64,000 nt of DNA from Erythrophleum ivorense. Taxonomy: Eukaryota; Streptophyta; Magnoliopsida; Fabales; Fabaceae. The DNA lies in NCBI GenBank assembly GCA_026724425.1, contig JAIUCV010000003.1, forward strand, positions 53,260,477 to 53,324,476, in the 5' to 3' direction. The notes under the pieces were generated by a model. It was given only the letters and a program-made list of their open reading frames with translations. It had not been told where the DNA came from and made no database searches. How positions within the stretch are numbered: position 1 is the stretch's first letter; every line of letters begins with the position of its first letter. The position numbers and the translations under genes were made by a program. Shown piece by piece: positions 39,601 to 51,600 of the stretch.

Positions 39601-42600
39601 TAGTTTACTGTAGATAGAGGTGCCATTTCATAGGCATCAAAGAAACAAATGTGAATAACTTATTCCATTATAGAATCTAAGTTTATAGCTTTAGCTTTGA
39701 TGGGTTAAAATAATGAATAGCTAAGGAACTTGTTGATAGACATAGAGTTGTGGCCACAATCAATATCAACAATCTCTTTACACTGTGATATTTAGGCTCT
39801 TATGTCTAAGATGTATAACAAAATATGCAATGGAAAGTCTAAATATATTAGTTTGACACATGAATATGTCTGGCAACTAATTAGTGATGCTATTATCAAG
39901 ATATAGTTTGTAAGAACACAAAATAGCATGACAAATCTTTTTACAAAAGGATTATCAAGGGAAATGATGAGGAAAAAATCATTTGGAATGAGCTTAGGGC
40001 CTATCACTTAAAGTCACAAGTAATAGAAACCCAACCTCTTCTTAAAAGAATTCTAATCAAGAAGTTCAATGGGTAACAAAAACTTATTGATGAATTACTA
40101 TGCAACACTATGAAATTATCTAATCAATTCAATTATAGTATACAATTAAGGATAAGAAGGTGAGTTTAATATTCTTAATGAAGTTAAAGCAAACCTATAT
40201 GGCTTTTTGAAGAACCCTTCACTTATGTGAACATCTAAAAGTAAAGCCACTCTTCTTAGAAATTGAAATGAAATTTCTAGGAATATTCATGAAATCTAGG
40301 GCTAGCACATGGCCACAATCGTGCTAGTTTTTGTGAATTTAGTTAAAGGTACTTAGAATTATATGTGTGATAGTTATAGTTTAAAGAGTAGTGTTCAATG
40401 CTAAGCAACCATCTACTTGTTAAAGTTGTGAGTTATTTATAATATTGAGAAGTCAAAGTCATAAGATACTTCTCATTATGCATGATTTTATAGGTAGAAA
40501 TAACACTTAGTTTTCCAAATAAGTGGGAGATTGTTGAGAATAGTTTGAAAAACGAAAGGAAAAACTAAGTTTGTCATGGACTAGTTGATTAGTGCAAAGG
40601 TACCAACCGACTAGTTTATATTAAAACAAGTTAGTTTAAGTCTAGAGGACAATAGTTAACTAGTGGAGGGTAACCAACTGATTAGTTCATTACAAAATGG
40701 AATAAGTGTTGTCCTTATAAGTGTAGTCAAGTGGCATGGTAAGCTAGTTGACTAATCATCGCAATATTAAATTGGTCAAGATTGGTAGTTAATTGCTTAA
40801 AGTGGGACAAATAGTTGTTTAGTTCTATAATAGAATAGTTAACTGATGAGTAATCATCACTTGATTGGTCTCGCAATAGCAGTCAACTAGTCCTCTGGAT
40901 CAGGATTAGTTAGTTGGTCTACCTCCTAAAGGCAATTATGAAGTGACTATTGGCATGATAGTTGACTAGTCAAATAGAAAAGTTAGAAAATCTAAAAGGC
41001 TACAATCAATTTTGGCATCCTTTAGTTGAATTATTGTGCTTCTTTGGTTTAAATAGTCAAATGACTATTATTATGTTCGTTTAATTTGAAACAACTCATT
41101 GAAATTCAAATTCAATGAGTGGAAAGGAATGATGGTTGATTTGTGATTATGTAAATACATGAGTTCTAGTTTTTTCAAAACTAATGCAACATTCTCTCCT
41201 CATCCCAAAATTCCTGAACCTTTGGCTACTCTTGAAAGTGAAAGTCATACTATTTATTGAGTATGACCTCTCTGAGATGCTGTAGATCAATTTAGAAACA
41301 AATTTGTCAAGACTTTGTAGCATTTCTTAGGAGGAAAATTCTTACTTTAGGATAGTGTGAATTTCACATGCTTTAAAGCTTGCAAACTTTGTCAATGACA
41401 TGATATTCACAACACTGACTTCTAACACAAGTTGTTGACCTTTTTATAGCAAAAATGTAGCAACTACAACAAGGAAAAATTAGTTAATCAAGTATGGGAA
41501 AGTTAATGAAGGAAGAAGAAAATGTTTTTACCAAGATAAATAAAGTGCTAGAGCTTCCAAATACACCAAAATTGCAACTTCAATGCAAATCATGTATTGT
41601 TGACACAATAGCAAAACAGTAAGCAAAATAGGATTGTTTTTTAGATAAAGAATTTGTTATAAAGGGGAAAGTTGTGAAAATGAAATGAGCAAGTTTCTAA
41701 GCTTGTGGGGATGGAGGAGAAGGAAAGAAGCAAGAGAAATGGCTACTAAAATTTACCAAATGATACCATACTTGAATAAAGCCATGGTTGGAATAAGAAG
41801 GCAACATTTGGATGAAAATTAGAGCTCTAGGCTATGCTCGACTATCCAAAACTCTAAGAACAACAAAAATGGTGAAGTGCTACATCTTCAAGAGAGGGAG
41901 AGTGTAATATCCTATGATTTAGAAATCCAAATCATCCTTAAAGAATGGAATGAATGACTTACAAGGGGTCACGGGTCTAACGAAGGCCAATATGAACTAC
42001 GATAAACCAAAATTGAAATCTGAATCGGTTGATTAATGAATGAGGGCCCTAAAGTAAAGTGGATTGAGGCTGATTGAGATTTGAATATTAATTAGAACAT
42101 CTAAAAATGTGAGTTAGAGCCTCAGGATAGCCCAGAATTAGAGCCAAAACAATTAAACGGGAAGATACGAGGGCCAACAATAAAATTATAATTTTGGGCA
42201 AGTTTTAGAAAACCCAAAGAAGGGATCTTTAAATGAGAAATTTGAGTTTCCTAAGGTTCTTAGAGGCCTCAAAAACTATGGGAACCATCATAATAGTTAA
42301 AACCCTCCCGGTATACATTTTCGGGAAAGAGTTGACTAAAAGTTTGATCGAAGGGTTCAGTAAGGTTTTAAATCAAATTTGGATAGAACCAAAGGTATTT
42401 TATGAATTAGAGGACTTAAATTTTCATATGAAAAATATAGTTCTAAAAAAGGACTAGAAACGAACCCAAACGAAGAAAATGAAGTGGAAGGGCATAACGG
42501 GCATTTTGAAAAATATTATAAAGTCACTTTTTCCACTCCATATCAGACCATCATGCCTTCTTCATCGCATAACCGACCTTCTCTAGCTTTGGAACAGAAA

Positions 42601-45600
42601 TTTAGGTGTGAGAAAGGAGGAGGAAGAAGCAAGGGAAAGAAAGCCTGATATAGGTAATTTTTCATGTAATTTTTCCTATCTTGCCTTTGCTAATGTTTTT
42701 TTCCCTTTTTCTTCTATCTCTTTTTATGGTTTTCATATTTTGAAAAGGTGGAGTTTTCGTCTGAACCCATGGAGGAAAGAGCTTTTACCAAGGAACCAAA
42801 TACATCAAAATAACCACCATAAAGAGTCTTTCCATTTGATGTATAACTCATAGCATGGGAGAAACATTTCCTTGGTTCCTTATTACTCCATAGGCTTGAC
42901 TAGACTTGGAGCAATTTAGAGAGAGCTGATTTTTAATGAAATCATAATGGGAACAAGGGTTTTGGAGTGTAGTGATTAATATGGAAGCAATAGAACTAAA
43001 AAAGAGGTTATAGGTAACAAGTTATGGAGATTAGGGATTTGCTTGTACCTAAGAAATTATAAAACTTTCTAATGATGATTTAGGTTGTCTAAGAGTATGT
43101 TTGAATTCTTAAGACATCTAGGAAGTTTTATGGATGGCAAATTCCTTAGGAAAACTAAGAAAACTCCTTGGGCTTCCTAATAATGTGAACATCTCAACCA
43201 AGAGAGAGAATTAGTACTTAAGGAGAGTTTTCTTTTATTCTAATGATACAAATGGCTTAGAAATGAATAATAAATACCAAAGGAACCATTGGTTTGAATT
43301 TAAAAACCATGGTTTTGAAAAATGAGAGTTTAGGTTCATTTTGTAGACATAAAGAAGTAACTTGGTAATTGGCTCATGGAATTGAGTTGGTGGTGACTCC
43401 AAAGAGTTTAAATGGAGTCATGTGATTTAGATTGAGTAAGAAATTGGAGTCAAAATCTTGAATTATATTAGTTGCTTTATTATGCTCTTGTATGGAACCA
43501 TAATGGTGGCATAAGCTAGATGTAGCTTGTGTAGAGATTTTATGATACTAGAGATGGTTCCATTAATTTGTTTGTGTGTTGTTTGATGTATCTAGGCTAA
43601 GCAAATCAAGTTTCTCCCAAGTATGCTTATGAGGCCGAGAAAGAAAAGTAGGAATCTAAGGGAGAAAAGTTGCGCTTCTTGAGAAAGGTAGCTCTCCATC
43701 TTTTCTTGTATGTATTTCTTGGTCATGTAATTGTCATTGAATGTTTATATGTATGTTTGAGCCATGAGACATGTCTATAGCTATTGAATTGATGATTTGT
43801 TACCAATATGCTTCTTGAATTGAGTTTGATTGTGAAACTGCTCTTTATGGGTGAGGTTATACCAAAAGTCCCTTAGAATGGGTGAGGTGAAACCAAAAGT
43901 TTCTAAGAATGGATGAAACGAGGCCAAAAGTCTCTTAGAATGAGTGAGGCTAACTTAAAAATCCTTAAAAAATGGATGAGGCTAATCCAAAAGTCCTAAA
44001 TAATAAGGTGAGGGTAGACCAAAAGTCCCTACAGCTTGGATTTGATCTTGACATATTTATGTAATCTTGAAAACATGATTTGAATGATTCTCAAAAGTGT
44101 TTGATGCATACTTATATTCTTGGACATAATTATATGCCATATATGCTTGCTTGAAAGGGTGATAAAGCTATTGGGATTCTTTGAATCTTACTCTCCTCTA
44201 TTTTCTATCTAACTTTGTCTAGATAAAGCCCAAGGAGCAAAGAATGGGGGCCAAGGAGTGTGAATTGCAATACTTTGACAATAGAATAGTTTATTATGCA
44301 AATTGATATCAAAGTATGTATGTATAAATTATTTATGAGATATAAACCCTTAAGCATATATAAAAGCATGTATATATAGTGTATGTACCAAATTTGGAAC
44401 CAAATCAATGAGATAATAAATTTTGAGTACTTCATGGCTTGCTTGTAATTGTGTATTCTTGCCTATGGCATAGTGAGTTTGAGTTGTGTGATGTTTTGGA
44501 CCATTTGGGGAGCTCATGTATGCTATGTTTATGCTCCCAAACGTGCTCATGAGGTGGTGGCACAATTAAGAAGCCATATGGACCACTTTTGACCCCTTTA
44601 TAATCTTAAAGTGACCATATTCCAAAACTATGTCAAAATTTGACCAAATGACCTCTTCTCAGTCTAAAACTTGGCATTCTTATATGTCTAGTCTAGAGCT
44701 TTTTGGGAAGCTAAAGTACATATTATTTGGAGTTCTAGATAATTTTTGATGAATTTCCAAAATTGGCAAAATTTTTTCAATTTGACAGTGGTACTGTACA
44801 AATGATCAATGGCTTCACCTCTATCACTCGTAGGCTAAGTGGTGTCCAATGGCTATGAAATTTTACAGGCATAAACTAAACATGATAAAATTTTTGTGGC
44901 CACTAAGATCACCTTAATTGGATGTCTATGAAAGGAGATATGAATTTTTAAACTTTCATATCAGTATTAGGGATGTCAGCAAATGTTGGTTATTGTTCCA
45001 TTAGTTTTTGAGGACTAAAGGCTTTTGAACTAGTTTGTACCTATTTTTTCCATCTAGTTAACCTCTATAGCTTTCCAAATTGGTATAGTTTTTTCAAATT
45101 ATATTTTTTTGGAATTATTTATGAATTTTTGAAGTTTATATCAGTAAACTATATCAGAAACGCTGGGTAGTCTAACCTATGTCACTTTCCTATCATCAAA
45201 CATGGTCCAAATGATATTATTATGGCTTAGAATTATTTTTACTATAAAGGTAACATTAGAGCTTTCCAAAAAGCTATCATGTGCTTGATTTTTATTTTTT
45301 TAGAATTAGTTATAATTTTTCAAAGTTGCTATCAAAAAACTGCCACTGGAACCTAAAAGTAAAAGTGAGATTCTCTAATTTTTGGTTCCAAATCCGTGAG
45401 AAATGGTTCTTGATCCGTGTTGTAAGCCTTAAATTGAGTTGATTTTGGTATGTTTAAGTATGTTATGGATGAAAATAATTTAAGATAGGTTTAAATGGGC
45501 CATATGGGCAAGATTCATTAAATTTATCCCTTGAAAGTGATTAATTCCCTCACCAAAGGCATGGAAGTCCTTGATGGGGAATGTTTTATGCCCCATGTGG

Positions 45601-48600
45601 TAATGTTTCTAGTTAAACACATACTACAATTGATTGGGCATTAAATCGAGGGAATTACAAGGTTGGAACCAGATCTTGTAGACAAGATCCAAGAACCTAT
45701 CAACAAGATCTTGCTTTTTACATTGAGAAATTTGAGACCTTGTCTACAAGGTCTTTAACTAGAGGACAAGGTCTTCTCTTTAACATATAAAGGCTTATAA
45801 ATTGTGATGGTTTGATAAAGAGAAAAAGGAAGGAGTTCTTAGGCTAAAACCCAAAAAAGCAAGAATAAAAAATAAGAAGAAGCTTCAAGACACACAAATA
45901 TGCGCAATTTCCACATGTTCTAATGCTAAAGAAAAAGGTCTTTTAGATAAGAAAATCTAAATAAAAATAATAAGAGTGGAATTATAGGAGTTAAAATACA
46001 TGTCACTAGGGAGTATAGAATTTAAAATGGTGAGTGAATTAGATAGGAAAAATCTCATGGCAACATAGATGGAATGGAAAATATGTTATAAATATAAAGC
46101 AAAAAAAATATATATATATATATATATATATAATATGTAAAGAAGGAAATCTAAAAATATTTAAATTTGAAGTATTTGTAATTAGACACCTCAGGCTTTA
46201 AGCTCTAGCACACCGACACAACTAAATCTAGAAATAGAATAGATATAATAGTAAAAAACATATTGAAAAAATGTTGTAATAGATGTAAAAAGGTTAGGAG
46301 ACAAAATCATAGCATTAACGTTTGTAGTAGAAAAGGAAGTTTTTAATATTATTAGTGCTTACGAATCACAAATAAAGTTAAAAAAGCACCATAAGGTAAA
46401 GTTTTATGAGGACTTAGAAGATTTCATCTAAGGAATACCATTAGGAAAAAAGATTCTCCCAGGAGTAGATTTTATGGTCATGTGGAGGGTGCATCTAAAG
46501 GTTACGAGGATTCGTATAAGGATATGACTTAAGAGAAGCAAATGCAAATGATAAAATTATTCTAGACTTTTCATTAGCATTCTACTTTGCAATAACTAAC
46601 ACTTATTTTAGGAAGCATAAGAAACATCTTATCACATATAAAATTTATGGAGCACACTCTCAAATTGATTTCTTTGTAATAAGGAAAGTTGACACAAAAC
46701 TTTGCATGAATTGTGAAGTTATACCTGGAGAGCGCTTGACTACTTAGTATAGGGTCTTAGTTTTGAATGTTCAAGTTAAAGAGAGTAAAGAGCAAAGGCT
46801 AAGATAGGATGTCAAGGATCAAGTGTTGGCAATTAAATGGTGACAAAAGAAAAAAGCTTACAGAGAAGGATTTTAGAATAAGGGTTTTAGGAAGTACAAA
46901 GAAGTCCTAACGATATGTGAGACGAGATGGGTTAAAAGATTAGAAAGGTTGCAAAAGAGATATTGAATGAATCAAGAGGCTTTGAATCTAAAGATAAAAA
47001 ATCTTGGTGGTGGGATACAAGCATGCGAGATAAGGTTAAGGTTAAAAAGAAGTGTTAAAAAATGTGATTTTTGTGTAAAAGTGATGAAAATTCAAAAAAA
47101 AAAGGTAGTTAAGAAAGACAGTAAGAAGGAGATGAACAAAGTGAGAGTTAGGGTAATTAATGGGTTATACCAATTCTTAGACACTAAAATTAGGGAAAGA
47201 AGTATTTACAGACTTACTAAAAATAAGGAAAAAAAAGACAAAAGATGTAGACTAAGTGAAATGCATTAAGCATGAACAATGAGAAGTATTGGCCATGGAA
47301 TAAAATATCAAGGAAAGATGGAAGTCTTATTTTCATAAGCTATTTAATGAAGGAAATGGAATTTTATTACACTCAAATAGGCTAAACACTAAAGAAAAGA
47401 ATCAAAATTATACCTTTTATAATGGAATTCAAAAATTAGAGGTAAAAGAAGTATTAAAATGTATAGAGAATAGCAAAGCAATTAGACCAGATAATATATT
47501 TATTAAGGTATAGAAGGGTTTAGAAATAAAAAGTATAAGTTAACTTACAAAATTATCTAACGAGATTATAAGGTCTAAGAGAATGTTGAACGAGTAGAAG
47601 AAAAAGTATTTTAATTCCTATTTATAAAAATAAGGGGAACACATAAAACTGTGCAAAATGTAAGAGAATTAAACTCATTAGATATACTATGAAATTATGG
47701 GAGAGCATACTTGAATAGAAATTAAGGTAAGAGACTCACATTACAAAAAATTAATTTGGTTTTATACCAAGAAGGCCGACCATGAAAACAATATGCTTTT
47801 TGCAAAGATTGATGGAGAAATATTAAAGGAATAAAAAAGACTTATATATGATATTCATTGATTTGGAGAAGGCATAGAATAAAGTGCCAATAAAGATTTT
47901 ATAGAAGGTTTTGGAGAAAAAAGGAGCTTGTATTACTTGTGTTAGAATAATTTAAGATATGTATGATAGAATTACAACTACTGTGAGAATGCAATGTGGG
48001 CCCACAAAAGATTTTTTTATAACTTTTGACTTGCATTGAAGGTTAACTTTAAGCCTCTATCTTTTCACTTTAGTTTTAGATGTACTCATTGAATATATCC
48101 AAGAGTTGGTGCCATAATACATATTTTTTGTAGATAATATAATTATAGTTAGAGAGTCGAGAGAAAAAAATAAATGAGAAGTTGAAAATATGGAGACTAA
48201 CTTTGGAAGTACATGAATTCCATTTAAATAGAAGTAAAATGAAATATATTAATATAAGTTTAACTAGAGGTATATTAATTATAGTGTAAAAGTGAAAATT
48301 GGAGACAAACTCAATAATTAGAAATAGAAGAAGACTAAAAAAAACTATAAGTTAAACTATTAAGAAGAATTTAGAGTTAAATGGTTTGTATATAGACATG
48401 ATTTATGATATAACTTTATAGCGTCATTTGATCTATGTAGTCGACCCCACTTAATGAGAAAATGCTTGTTGTTATTGTTATTGTTGTTGTTAAATTAAAT
48501 TTGAATCCAATGCTCCTTTAAGACATGTTGAAACCCAAATTATTTTATTAAGCACTAATTAATTATTTTTCAAACCTTGCTTATTCTCTTGACTTGATTA

Positions 48601-51600
48601 TTAATATTTGTTTACCTATTATTTTAAATTCATTATCCCCCATTTTCTAAATTAGTAGGTATTATGCAAAATACATAAGACATGAAGTTAGTATTTGGTT
48701 GTGTCTTGCACTATTTTTATAAAATAGTAAATTAAATCTTTTTGGTGACTTCCTCTTAACTTTTTGTTTTTCTCCTATTATGCTTGGTGCAAAAGAAGCC
48801 TTGTCGAAATACTCTTAGCTTTGATAAAAGTTTAAGTTATTACAAATTTAGAGAAATTTTCTAGGTTAAGAAAAAGTAATTTCTGTTATGAGATATAAAA
48901 GATTTCAAAAAAATCTTATTAATTTCAAAGAAAAAAAATTACTTATAGTGTCACTACATAAATAAAAACACAAATTCACACACGCACACGTACACATGCA
49001 AGTAAGCACGTACGCATGCACATAGAACACACAAGTAAATGGTGCTTCGTAAATTGCTTTCCCTAAATGGCTTAACATGTGTGCAACTGTTTGCATCACA
49101 TGACATCCAAAACACATGCACACTACTATAAAATTTATTCGTGAAAGTTTTAGAATAGAGTCCCAAAATTATGACAGTTGTCTCTTTTTCTTGAGGTTAA
49201 TTGTCATTTGCCTTACTTGTATGCCTCTTTATTTCATATATAGATTATTTGGATTCACTTTCTCACTAAGCAATCTAATCCAGAGCTAATTTAGATTTGA
49301 ATGAATTCTTTTGGCAAGAAAACATCATGTCTTTAGAAATAACCTAATTTGCCATCAACTTATCAGCTTATTTTTCTTTAGCCAGATTTTTAAATCTCTT
49401 TCTTTGAGTTATACAAGCTTCACTCTATATACCTATTGTTTGAAAAAAAAACTTATATTTAAATTGACAAAATGACTTCTCTTAACAAAAACATCATCCT
49501 TTATGAGGGTCAATGTTTTTATTTTACATTTTTCAAAAAAGGTCTAAGATACCTTTATAGTGAGAGAGAATTCTCTTTGGAAGTGTAGAAGCTATTAAAG
49601 CTTAGAAGTATCTATTTTAAATTGTGCTTTTGTGGAGAATACATATATAAGGAGGTAGACTTGAGGAGAATACATACACTTAAGGGTTAAACAATATCCT
49701 AAGAAATTACATAATCTCATTAATTCAATGTGCTCATCGCTCAGTAATAGTTTTTGTCAAAAAGAGCAGACATATGAGCAACTCTATTTGCATCATGAGG
49801 CATCTAAAGCATATGCAAACTATGGATCCATTTACAAACTTCTTGGAAATTGTCACCTTTTCATGTGATTGATTCATATGTGTCTCCCTTTTGTGGTTCT
49901 TTATTTCATATTATTTCTTTTCATATTCACTTTCTTATCAAACAATCTAATCTAGAGCTAATTAACACTTGAATTACATGTTTTGACAAGAAAACATCAT
50001 GTTCCATGTCTTTAAAAGTAATCCAGTTAAATAATTATTTATACAAAGAGAACTACTAAATTTGTACTACAAATTAATGACCTATCAATCACAAGAAGAA
50101 ATTTTATGATCAACATATAATTTAAGATAAACAATTAAATATCGTGGATATAATTAAAACTCATACCTTCCAAGTTGTTGTTGGCAAGATATAAGAATTG
50201 TAGGTTGGTCAAATTTCCAATATCACTTGGCATGTATCCTCTATTGAATCCATTATAGGATAATTCTAAATCTGTCAATTCTTTGCATTGATGCCAAGTA
50301 GATGGTATTTTGCCAGATAAGTTATTGTCAGATAGATAAAGTAATTCAAGTTTTGGAAGCCCATGACATATATTTGATGGAAGAACACCAACAAAATTAT
50401 TAGAAGAAAGAAAAATTTGCTGGAGCTCTGAGTTATTAAATATTGTTGACGGTATAGAGCCAGAAAGGTGATTATCTGAAAGATACATTATCTTCAGTTG
50501 TGGAAGATCACCGATCTCTTTTGAAATGCCTCCTTCAAATATCAAAAGAAAACCAAGAAAAACATTTCATTAGCCTTAATTATTGCATTATATTCCTTAA
50601 AATTTGTGTTAAGGTTAAAAATAAGTTAGTAGCAACTTTTCATTAACGGTTAATTTAATTTCACACATATCATGAGCTAATATGTTCTTCAAACAAATTT
50701 ATATTTGTATGAAAATTTTGAAATAAACTACTAATTAATCCTTATTCCATAGGCCTAAGGTGTGACTGTATTGTACCTGTGGAAATAAATAAGAACTCAT
50801 GACAAGGTACTAGTTTTCAAACAAACCTCTTTAAAGTATCAATATGCTACTAAGTGAGATTTGGATAATTTATTTAAAAGACAAAACTAACAAAACTTGG
50901 CTAAAGATGGAAAGAAAATGCAGGAGAAACACGAAAAAATGCAGAGCAGGAGAAAAGGAAATCCAACCTAACAAGTCCTTCAATCATACCTAATTGATTC
51001 TATCATACCAGCCTCATAAACATGAATCACAAATCATCCAAAACATACCTGATAAGGTGTTATAAGACAAACTCAATAATTCAAGTGAAGATAAGTTAGA
51101 AATCGTTTGGGGTATTATTCCTGAAAGCTCGTTAACTCCAAGCCGCAAAATCTTTAAGTACTGAAGTCTTCCAATCTCAAGTGGAATGATCCCCTTAATG
51201 AAATTAGCTCTTAAATCAAAGGTCTCCAATCTTAATAGGTTGGATATAGATAACGGAATAAATCCACTAAAACTATTATTTTGAAGACTCAAGTGTTGAA
51301 GTGTAGACAAATTTCCTATCCATGTTGGAACTTCTCCATCAAATTCATTGTAGCTCAAATTGAGTAATTTCAATCTACTCAATTGAACTAACTCTTGTGG
51401 CATTTGACCATGAAAATTATTGTTACCAAGATCAAGTTTAACAAGGAATGAGAGATTTCCCAGTTTTGGAGATATGATGCCCATGAGACCCATGTTACTA
51501 AGATTCAAGGAGTGGACCCTTCCATGGCGGATATTGCAAGTGACACCAACCCAATTGCATGGAGAAGAGACAGACCAATTAGCTAAAAGATTGTATGGAT

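Larger units (their letters stand above)
35142..41427 (+). mobile_element. Full-length decayed Ty1-copia retrotransposon
   Basis: LTRs at 35142-35968 and 40532-41427, both TGTT..ACA, are flanked by an exact CAAGT target duplication (35137-35141 and 41428-41432). The polypurine tract AAGTGGGAGAT lies just before the 3' LTR. Gag, integrase and RT remnants are in copia order on the plus strand. Stops and frameshifts are frequent. A 203-bp MITE interrupts pol (38246-38448). The element lies antisense in receptor intron 2. Confidence 0.88.
33388..50166 (-). other. Intron 2 of the receptor kinase, 16.8 kb, filled with transposons
   Basis: The donor at 50166 and acceptor at 33388 join two halves of one LRR in phase 1. 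The intron holds a decayed duplicate exon, an interrupted Gypsy-type 3' end with its LTR, a nested copia with a MITE, and an RTE LINE. All of these lie on the strand opposite to the gene. Confidence 0.75.

Noticed and set aside
41898..45664. Copy C as a solo LTR
   Set aside because: The left neighbour is a polypurine tract, not a target duplication. GAGAG on the left does not match AGGTT on the right.
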